Below are positions 1 to 6,253 of a stretch of DNA of 15,553 bases, piece by piece. This stretch comes from Spirochaetaceae bacterium. Lineage in GTDB: Bacteria > Spirochaetota > Spirochaetia > Treponematales > Breznakiellaceae. Where the stretch lies: positions 1 through 15,553 of the forward strand of contig JAISOO010000134.1 of assembly GCA_031275595.1 (NCBI GenBank), written 5' to 3'. A model generated the notes under the pieces. It searched no databases. It saw only the letters and a program-made list of their open reading frames with translations, and was not told the DNA's origin. Each line of letters begins with the position of its first letter. The first letter of the stretch is position 1. Both the position numbers and the translations under genes were made by a program.

Positions 1-585
1 TACGCTTCCAGCAGTTTTCTCCGGTATTTAATACCCCAGGATGATCTGATGCAGGCGGTTTCCAGTATCGGCCCCCGGGAAATGAGTTCCGCCGATGTAA
101 AACGGGACATAAAAACCCAGGAGGAAGAGCTGAGTATACGGCTTGACGAGGAGTATAATAGAACCTTGACTTATGCTTTGTCCCTGGAGACGGCCCTACG
201 GTATGGACCCCAGCGGGAAGAGTGGAACCAGCGTTCCAATACCATGTCTTCTTTTATAAAGGGAATAACCACCGCGGAGGTGATTAAAAATAACCGGAAC
301 CTGCTCATATACCGTCTTGAATATTATAAGAAATTTTCCATCCCCTTTGGAGCCCTTTCTTTTGTGTTTCTTGCGGTTTCCCTGGGGCTTTTGGCAAAAA
401 AAAGCGGCCAAACCGTGGGATTTATCTTTGGGCTCATCATAGCGGTTATTTATTGGGCCCTGCTGCTGGGGGGACAAACCATGGGCATTAGATTGGGGTA
501 TTCACCCTTCTGGTCCATGTGGTTTCCCAACATTTTGGCTATAACCATAGGGCTTCTTATGGGTATCATCAGGATAAGGCGATGA
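1..585 (+). CDS. lptF: LptF-type permease of the YjgP/YjgQ family, 3' part
   Basis: The reading frame is open from the first base, so this is the C-terminal 194 residues of a longer protein; the family is usually about 350-400 residues. The visible part holds the end of a soluble domain. Three hydrophobic segments follow, starting near FSIPFGALSFVFL, VGFIFGLIIAVIYW and WFPNILAITIGLLMG. This is the usual C-terminal half of a YjgP/YjgQ permease. In the family, LptF and LptG form the inner-membrane part of the LptB2FG ABC transporter, which extracts lipopolysaccharide for export. The gene overlaps the next permease gene by an ATGA stop/start, so the two are probably translated together. LptF rather than LptG is inferred only from being first in the usual lptF-lptG order. 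Confidence 0.8.
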   Translation, partial: YASSSFLRYLIPQDDLMQAVSSIGPREMSSADVKRDIKTQEEELSIRLDEEYNRTLTYALSLETALRYGPQREEWNQRSNTMSSFIKGITTAEVIKNNRNLLIYRLEYYKKFSIPFGALSFVFLAVSLGLLAKKSGQTVGFIFGLIIAVIYWALLLGGQTMGIRLGYSPFWSMWFPNILAITIGLLMGIIRIRR

Positions 586-1646
586 CCCTGGATCGTTATT
601 TGATTCGGCAGTTTTTGCCGATATTTTTTATTGCCGCTTTTATGTTTGTGTTCCTCATCTCCCTTATTGATCTATTTGCCAATTTGTGGCGTTTCCTTAA
701 TTACGAGGTTCCCTTTAGGGAAATACTCCGGGTTTATTATTATTATTTACCCAAAAGCCTCTCCTTTGCCCAGCCTATTTCTCTGCTTTTTGCCACCGCC
801 TATACCCTGGGGGATCTCTACGCGAGGAATGAACTGACCTCGATATTTTCGTCGGGGATTCCCTTTTGGCGTTTTAGTTTTTCCTTGGTACTCATCGGTA
901 TTCTCGCTTCGGTATTTTCTTTTTATTTTGACGATAAAGTGGTAATTCCGACGCTTAAAATCAAAAACGAACTGAGCCGTACCTATTTACGGCAGGAAAC
1001 CCGGGGGAATAATGCTGATATTGTGATCAAAGCAAAGGAAGGCCGGCTTATCTATTCGGTAGATTATTATGATGACAATGCCGTCGTTTTAAACGGCTTG
1101 AGCATCATTGAAAAGGATGAGGAGGGCAATTTTTTGGCCCTGATCCGGGCTCCTTCGGCATCCTGGACCGGAACATACTGGTCCCTATCCAATGCCCTCA
1201 TTTACACTTGGGAGGATACCCTCCTCCGGGTCCATCCCCTGGGACAAACCGATAGTTACCGGGAAAGTCCCGATACCTTTAGGCGGAGTTCCTACGATGT
1301 GGAATCTCTGCCCGTCAGGGAAGCGGGTCTTCTGGTGGCCGACTTAAAAGCGGCGGGGCTTCCCTTTATCGGGGCCTTGGCGGATTATTATCACCGTTTT
1401 TCTTATTCCGCGGTTTCCATGGTGGTGATTATCCTGTCCATTTCCATGGGCGGGCGGTTTAAAAAAAATATACTTCTTATGAGTCTTTTGGCAAGCCTCC
1501 TCGTGGCGGTCGTTTTTTATGTTATGGAAATGATCACAATGATGATGGCCCGGCTTGGGTATATTCCCCCCATAATAGGGGCGTGGTTTCCGGTGGCCGC
1601 CTTTATTTTGATCGGTGTACTTCTGCTTCAGAGTGCGAAAACATAG
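582..1646 (+). CDS. lptG: LptG-type permease of the YjgP/YjgQ family
   Basis: This is a complete 354-residue inner-membrane protein. Its start is the ATG inside the ATGA overlap with the preceding gene; a longer frame upstream lies inside that gene and is rejected. It begins MTLDRYLIRQFLP, typical of the family. Transmembrane segments lie near residues 13-35, 54-77, 97-116, 274-290, 296-318 and 329-350. A large periplasmic domain (about 120-265) separates the first three from the last three. The NELTSIFSSGIPFWR stretch (83-97) matches the conserved cytoplasmic coupling region (NEL...SG) of LptF/LptG. The expected role is pairing with the upstream permease and an LptB ATPase to move envelope lipid. 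No lptB or lptA/C is visible here. Well-studied treponemes lack typical LPS, so the substrate is open. Confidence 0.85.
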   Translation: MTLDRYLIRQFLPIFFIAAFMFVFLISLIDLFANLWRFLNYEVPFREILRVYYYYLPKSLSFAQPISLLFATAYTLGDLYARNELTSIFSSGIPFWRFSFSLVLIGILASVFSFYFDDKVVIPTLKIKNELSRTYLRQETRGNNADIVIKAKEGRLIYSVDYYDDNAVVLNGLSIIEKDEEGNFLALIRAPSASWTGTYWSLSNALIYTWEDTLLRVHPLGQTDSYRESPDTFRRSSYDVESLPVREAGLLVADLKAAGLPFIGALADYYHRFSYSAVSMVVIILSISMGGRFKKNILLMSLLASLLVAVVFYVMEMITMMMARLGYIPPIIGAWFPVAAFILIGVLLLQSAKT

Positions 1647-1662
1647 AGGAGCCGGTCAAAGG

Positions 1663-2796
1663 ATGGGGAATTTTTTTACCCTTCACCATCAGGATTCCTC
1701 CTGCAGGGCCCGGACGGGGGTCATGGAACTGCCCCATGGTCCGGTGTCCACCCCGGTATTTATGCCGGTAGGAACCAACGGCACCGTGAAGGCCCTTACC
1801 AAGGATGACATAAAGGAGATAGGCTTCGAGATCATCCTTTCCAATACCTACCACCTGTACCTCAGGCCCGGAGTCGAGGTGATAAGCGCCGCCTGCGGGC
1901 TCCATAATTTTATGCGGTGGGATCGGAATATCCTTACCGATTCCGGCGGGTTTCAGATTTTTTCCCTGGCCCCCTTTAGAAAAATAAGCGATGAAGGGGC
2001 GGTGTTCCGTTCCCATATTGACGGCTCCCGCCATATATTGACCCCCGAAAGGGTGGTAGAGCTTCAATCCCTTTTTGGCAGCGATATACAGATGCCCCTT
2101 GACGTGTGCAGTTCCTGGGGGGTAACCCATAGGGACGCAGTAAAAGCCCTGGAGTTTACCGGCATCTGGTTTTCCCGGGCAAAAAAGGCTTGGGAAATGG
2201 AGCGGGATAAAGGTTATGGGGGTAAACTTTTTGCCATAGTGCAGGGTAACTTTTTTAAAGAGCTGAGAGAAAAGAGCGCCCTTGCGGTCATGGGCCAGGA
2301 TCCCGAGGGTATCGCCATCGGGGGCCTTTCCGTGGGGGAGCCGGTGGAGGTTTTTGAGGAATTTTTAAGCTACACCGCCGCCCTGTTACCTCCGGAAAAA
2401 CCCCGGTATGTTATGGGCATAGGAACCCCCCGGTATATCCTGGATGCCATCGAGCAGGGGATCGATATGTTTGATTGTGTACTCCCCACCAGGACCGGCC
2501 GGAACGGGTATGTTTTTACCCGGAACGGGGCCTTTGCCCTAAAAAAGGCGGAATACCGGCTTGATTTCGAGCCGATAGATAAAGGGTGCGGCTGTAAAGT
2601 GTGCCGCGAATACAGCCGCGCCTATTTACGGCACCTTTTTAAAACCCAGGAGATCCTCTGTTCCATGCTGGTAAGTTACCATAACCTTTGTTTTTTGCAT
2701 GAACTCATCCGGGATGCCCGGATTGCTATTGGGGAGGATCGTTTTTTAGCATTTAAATCGGCCTTTTTAAAACAATACGCCGGGGGGGAGGGATGA
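1663..2796 (+). CDS. tgt: tRNA-guanine transglycosylase (queuosine pathway)
   Basis: This 377-residue enzyme exchanges guanine-34 of GU(N)-anticodon tRNAs for the queuosine precursor preQ1. The length is normal for bacterial Tgt. Landmarks are NTYHL at 61-65; LTDSGGFQ with the general acid/base Asp at 93; LDVC at 146-149; the GGLSVGE loop at 220-226; and DCVLPTRTGRNG with the nucleophile Asp at 271. The zinc site is C309, C311, C314 and H340 (CGCKVC and SYHN). The start at 1663 gives a normal N-terminus leading into the TPVFMPVGT motif. It has a TAGAGGAG ribosome binding site at 1644-1651. A GTG frame opening at 1615 inside lptG is not needed. The gene follows lptG by 16 bases and overlaps the HEAT gene by ATGA, so it looks operonic. 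preQ1 synthesis and queA are not in the window. Confidence 0.97.
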   Translation: MGNFFTLHHQDSSCRARTGVMELPHGPVSTPVFMPVGTNGTVKALTKDDIKEIGFEIILSNTYHLYLRPGVEVISAACGLHNFMRWDRNILTDSGGFQIFSLAPFRKISDEGAVFRSHIDGSRHILTPERVVELQSLFGSDIQMPLDVCSSWGVTHRDAVKALEFTGIWFSRAKKAWEMERDKGYGGKLFAIVQGNFFKELREKSALAVMGQDPEGIAIGGLSVGEPVEVFEEFLSYTAALLPPEKPRYVMGIGTPRYILDAIEQGIDMFDCVLPTRTGRNGYVFTRNGAFALKKAEYRLDFEPIDKGCGCKVCREYSRAYLRHLFKTQEILCSMLVSYHNLCFLHELIRDARIAIGEDRFLAFKSAFLKQYAGGEG

Positions 2797-4154
2797 AGTA
2801 TATCCTGTCGTGGTTTTTGCTTTTTTTTACGGGGTTTATGGCGTTTTCCCAGTCGCCAACGGATCCGTCCCCGGATAGAACCATAGAAGTCCAGCAGCTG
2901 GAAACGCTCCGTTACGGTACGGAAAATGAAATAGCCGCCCTGATTCAGACCTTAAAAAATGAAAATGCCTTTTATCTGGATGATGAACTTATTACCCTGG
3001 TACAATCCACAAAAAACCGGATAATCCTTTCCGGGGTATTTGGCTTTTTTGGGGAACGGGGCAAGGAGGGCCTTGAGGAGCGGGCCCTGCGGGTAGTGAA
3101 AGAATGGAATGATGAAGCCGTCGAAACGGTAATCGCCGCGCTCGATTATCTGGGAAAAGTTAAGGCCCAGGGCGCCATCGACCCCCTAAAGGATCTGATA
3201 GAGCGGGATGAGCAGCGTTTTATGAGTAACGCCGTTCGGGCCTTAGGTTTAACGGGGAAGGTTCATCCGGAAACCGCGGATAATACGGCGGAATTTTTAA
3301 TTGATTTTTACCTGAACCGTAACCCTGAGGATGAAATCCGCCGGGAAATTGTGGCCGCCCTGGGTGAATTGAGATCCGGTCAGGGGATACCCCTGTTGTC
3401 GGAAATTGCCGTGTCCGGTGATGAGCGCCCGACCCTGCGTATGGCGGCCCTGGACAGCCTTTCCAAGATCGGCGATGCCGAAGGGCTTCAGACGATTCTT
3501 ACCGCCCTGGTTTCCTCGGATCCCAATGTACGGTCCGGTGCCATAGCCGCCCTGGGACCTTTTTCCGGCCAGGAGGTGGAGAGGGCTATTTTAGAAGCCT
3601 TTCGGGATTCCTATTACCGGATTCGGATAAGCGCCGCTAAGGCCGCGGGGGAGCGGAAATTTGTCGAAGCCGTTCCCTACCTCCGTTTCCGTGCCGAAAA
3701 GGATGAGGTCCCCGCGGTAAGGGATGAGGCCATACGGGCGTTGGGGGCTATCGGAAACCCTGAAACCTCCGTTGTTTTGGCGGATATCTTTGGGGAACGG
3801 AAAAACAGCGACCGGATTAGAATTCTGGCGGCGGAGATGTTGATTCAAAATAACGCCGGTGATTACGCGGAAAAGGTGATCCTTGAAATGGACGAAGCCA
3901 AAACGAAAAATCAAACCGCCCTATACAACGGGTTTCTCCGGGTTTTGGGAACCGCCCGGACCGGTGCTATCGAGGGGCTTGCCCGACGGTTTTTGACCTC
4001 CGGCGGGGTGGTTGAAAAGTCCTACGCCCTGGACATGACCATAAACAACGAATTGAGGGGGCTTGCCGCCCAGGTCAAGGAGTTGACCGATGAAAAAAAC
4101 GGCAGTCTTGCCCGGAAAGCCCGGGATGTGCTCCAAAAGTTAGGGCTGGATTAA
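2793..4154 (+). CDS. Secreted HEAT-repeat protein
   Basis: This 453-residue protein has no specific family name that I recognise. An N-terminal signal peptide is visible: lysine at position 2, a hydrophobic core at 4-16, then AFSQ with likely cleavage near residue 19. There is no lipobox cysteine. From about residue 90 to the end there are roughly eight helical hairpins of HEAT/PBS-lyase type, with recurring A(L/I)xALG(x)(I/L)G-like turns such as AVRALGLTG, IVAALGEL, ALDSLSKIG, AIAALGPF and AIRALGAIG. HEAT stacks are protein-binding scaffolds, so a periplasmic scaffolding role is inferred. Its ATG overlaps the tgt stop (ATGA), which suggests translational coupling. Its TAA overlaps the stop of the convergent VWA gene by four bases. 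No catalytic motif was seen. Confidence 0.85.
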   Translation: MKYILSWFLLFFTGFMAFSQSPTDPSPDRTIEVQQLETLRYGTENEIAALIQTLKNENAFYLDDELITLVQSTKNRIILSGVFGFFGERGKEGLEERALRVVKEWNDEAVETVIAALDYLGKVKAQGAIDPLKDLIERDEQRFMSNAVRALGLTGKVHPETADNTAEFLIDFYLNRNPEDEIRREIVAALGELRSGQGIPLLSEIAVSGDERPTLRMAALDSLSKIGDAEGLQTILTALVSSDPNVRSGAIAALGPFSGQEVERAILEAFRDSYYRIRISAAKAAGERKFVEAVPYLRFRAEKDEVPAVRDEAIRALGAIGNPETSVVLADIFGERKNSDRIRILAAEMLIQNNAGDYAEKVILEMDEAKTKNQTALYNGFLRVLGTARTGAIEGLARRFLTSGGVVEKSYALDMTINNELRGLAAQVKELTDEKNGSLARKARDVLQKLGLD

Positions 4155-6136
4155 CCCGGTTCCTGCCAATAACCGGGGATGTCTACCGAATGAAGCAGAC
4201 GGTTCAGGGCTATGAGGGGATCCTCGTAGCGATCTATCCGTATGAAAAGTTCATATTGTCTTTCCGAAATAATCCGTATGGGTATTCCCACACAATTTGG
4301 AATCTGTTGGGACCCAAGGTCGGGAAAAAACTCCGGTCTCCGGGGAACAAAGGTACATTGGGCGCCGTTGCTACGGAGTTCCGCTATCCGGGGGGGGATG
4401 GGGACGAGGAAAATTAAAAAATCCGATTTACCGCCCCCTATGGTAAAGGAATAACCGGGTTTAACGGTATGGATATTCCGTCTGCCTATGTTGGTGTTCT
4501 GATCTTCCACAAAAAGGGACAGCATCAACGGCCTATTATCAGTTTGGGTATTTTTTTGATAGGATTTCATCGGGACAATCTTCCGGGGACCATCGTGGCT
4601 GATCGGATGGAGGGAGGCCGTATCCGCCCTCCCCATGTCCGGGGGAGTCTTGGGAACAGAATTGGGGATCGGCCTGTCTTCGGTTTTGGGGACGGGGGCG
4701 GCCGGTGTTATGGGTTTCCTCTCCTGCCAAGGCGCCCCGGGACCTGCCTCCGGGTACTGCGCCGGACGGTCCGGGGCCATATCCGCCCCCCTCTCCGGGG
4801 GGGCCTTGGGAACAGAATTGGGGATCGGCCTGTCTTCAGTGTTGGGGAGGGGGGCAGCCGGTGTTATGGGTTTCCTCTCCTGCCAAGGCGCTTCAAAGAT
4901 CGTCCCCGGCTTCTTCCCCTCGTTCTGATGCCGGACCGCCGGGTAAGGAGCTGAAAGATTTGCGTTTTGTGGCGCCCTATCGTCCTTGGGAGGTTCCGTT
5001 TTTTCAGGAGGAACCGGTTTTTTCAGGGAGTTATCGGCGGCATGGGCAAAGGTTCTATTGGGAGAAGTATGAAGCCGCCGGGTCATCAGAAGAATAATAA
5101 GCGCCAAAATCAGGATCACTCCAAGGATGCCCCCGATGAACCAGGAAAGGGGTAAGCCGAATAGGGAGATGTCCCCGGGCCGGTACCCTGGGGCGGATTC
5201 CTTCGGGGAAGCCTCCTTATCCTTACGGTTTGTTGAGGGAGCCGGGGCTTCGGTTTCGGGCTGCCTGGTTTCCGGTATCTGAGCCGCGGGCTGCTCTGCC
5301 TGTGGCGCGGCCTGCCGTGTCTGGCCGGGTTCAGGGCGGGCGGACTGCTCTGCCTGGGGTGCGGCCTGCCGTGTCTGGCCGGGTTCGGGCCGGGCGGGCT
5401 GCCCTGTCTGGGGCGCGGCCTGCCGTGTTTGGCCGGGTTCAGGCCGGGCGGTTTGAGCCGCTGTTTGGCCGGCCGGCGGCGCCGGCTGTACCGGAGGAGC
5501 CGCCGGTTGCGCCTGGGCCGCGGTCGGCGGGCGATTCTGGGGTAACATCCGGTTTCTGCCTGAAGGGGGACCGTTTCCCATAACCGGTACCGGAACATAA
5601 TGAAAATCTATTCCGGCCTGGTTTAAACGGGCGGTGGTCAGGGAAATAAGATTTTGTGTGGAGCCCTCCGCCGTTCCTCCTTGCCGGGGATTATGATCCC
5701 CGTCGGAAATAAGCACCACCTTTTTCTCCCTTGTCCCCGGAATGGATGCCACATATCGTTCTCCATAGGCCAAGGCCCCGGAAATATCCGAATAGGGCTC
5801 CAGGGGATAGAGGAGGAACAAGCGGCCTATGATGGTTTCCACATCCCCCCAACCCGATATACGGCGGGTTATCTCCAAGCGGGGTGTATCGGAAAAGGAT
5901 ATAAGATGAAAGGTGTCACCGATACGGAGGAATTCCTTGAGGAAACGACCGGTTACATAATCAATCGTGTTTTGATATGAACCGCTCATACTTGAGGAAA
6001 TATCCAGAATCAATACCAAATCAAGGGGATTTTCCTGACCAACTACGAAAAAAAAGGGCGTACTTAACAATAAAACCAATAAAAATATTTTTTTTGCGGA
6101 TATTTGTTTCCCTTCTTTATGAATCCGGGATACCAT
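4151..6136 (-). CDS. Membrane-anchored von Willebrand A protein with Pro/Ala/Gln repeats
   Basis: The chosen start (6136) has an AGGAGG at 6143-6148 with 6-base spacing and leads straight into a signal sequence; upstream ATGs at 6160 and 6211 lack this. The protein has 661 residues. An N-terminal hydrophobic segment (17-33) is followed by a VWA domain (about 38-185). Its metal-site motif is DISSS (D45, S47, S49), with SDISG near 116 and ISDGD at 143-147. A Pro/Ala/Gln-rich region (about 200-300) includes three 18-residue repeats. A second transmembrane segment lies at 332-351. A proline-rich linker (about 360-535) carries a 52-residue-period duplication. A final compact domain (about 536-661) is of unknown type; its SFTIGGGKSDFLI stretch vaguely recalls a beta-sandwich of FHA type. 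VWA domains bind protein ligands via a metal ion. The topology suggests a periplasmic VWA domain and a cytoplasmic C-terminal domain. Function is unknown. Confidence 0.85.
   Translation of the reverse strand: MVSRIHKEGKQISAKKIFLLVLLLSTPFFFVVGQENPLDLVLILDISSSMSGSYQNTIDYVTGRFLKEFLRIGDTFHLISFSDTPRLEITRRISGWGDVETIIGRLFLLYPLEPYSDISGALAYGERYVASIPGTREKKVVLISDGDHNPRQGGTAEGSTQNLISLTTARLNQAGIDFHYVPVPVMGNGPPSGRNRMLPQNRPPTAAQAQPAAPPVQPAPPAGQTAAQTARPEPGQTRQAAPQTGQPARPEPGQTRQAAPQAEQSARPEPGQTRQAAPQAEQPAAQIPETRQPETEAPAPSTNRKDKEASPKESAPGYRPGDISLFGLPLSWFIGGILGVILILALIILLMTRRLHTSPNRTFAHAADNSLKKPVPPEKTEPPKDDRAPQNANLSAPYPAVRHQNEGKKPGTIFEAPWQERKPITPAAPLPNTEDRPIPNSVPKAPPERGADMAPDRPAQYPEAGPGAPWQERKPITPAAPVPKTEDRPIPNSVPKTPPDMGRADTASLHPISHDGPRKIVPMKSYQKNTQTDNRPLMLSLFVEDQNTNIGRRNIHTVKPGYSFTIGGGKSDFLIFLVPIPPRIAELRSNGAQCTFVPRRPEFFPDLGSQQIPNCVGIPIRIISERQYELFIRIDRYEDPLIALNRLLHSVDIPGYWQEPG
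4649..4891. repeat. Direct duplication with a 156-bp period inside the VWA gene
   Basis: Two nearly identical blocks of about 87 bp occupy 4649-4735 and 4805-4891, exactly 156 bp (52 codons) apart. Both encode APWQERKPITPAAP followed by a closely similar EDRPIPNSVPK stretch in the proline-rich linker. This is an internal duplication, and the sequence between the blocks has diverged more. Confidence 0.95.
5291..5452. repeat. Three tandem 54-bp repeats inside the VWA gene
   Basis: The units start at 5291, 5345 and 5399 and differ at only a few positions each. On the minus strand they encode 18-residue units with the core ARPEPGQTRQAAPQ followed by TGQ or AEQ. The period is a multiple of three, so copy-number change would keep the frame. 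The high GC content and the frame-keeping period also leave long open frames on the other strand, which I regard as shadows. Confidence 0.95.
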
Positions 6137-6142
6137 AAATAT

Positions 6143-6148
6143 CCTCCT
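6143..6148 (-). promoter_or_regulatory. Ribosome binding site fixing the VWA gene start
   Basis: A perfect AGGAGG on the minus strand lies six bases before the ATG at 6136. It selects this start over two in-frame upstream ATGs (6160, 6211), which lack a well-placed site. Confidence 0.8.
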
Positions 6149-6253
6149 CTCTAAATCCATATTCCATTGAGCCGGGACACTCCTTCCTTTAAAGTTAAGG
6201 AAAGTTAACAAAGTTTGTCCCTCGGCCTTTGATATTTTGAAATAGCCTTCCTG

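Noticed and set aside
519..581. Upstream extension of lptG to 519
   Set aside because: It lies inside the preceding permease gene. The ATGA overlap start at 582 gives the family N-terminus MTLDRYLIRQ.
1603..2130. Minus-strand 175-codon open frame opposite tgt
   Set aside because: It is a shadow of the conserved Tgt catalytic region with no recognisable domain.
4469..5583. Long plus-strand open frames across the VWA gene (for example 4469-4954 and 5230-5583)
   Set aside because: They lie antisense to the Pro/Ala/Gln repeats. High GC and repeat periods divisible by three keep other frames open, and the peptides are low-complexity with no recognisable domain.
6137..6253. Gap between greA and the VWA gene as terminator or tRNA
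   Set aside because: Only short AT palindromes (such as TATTTTGAAATA at 6233-6244) and AAAGTT repeats at 6191-6215 are present. There is no GC stem with a T-tract, no cloverleaf and no convincing promoter.
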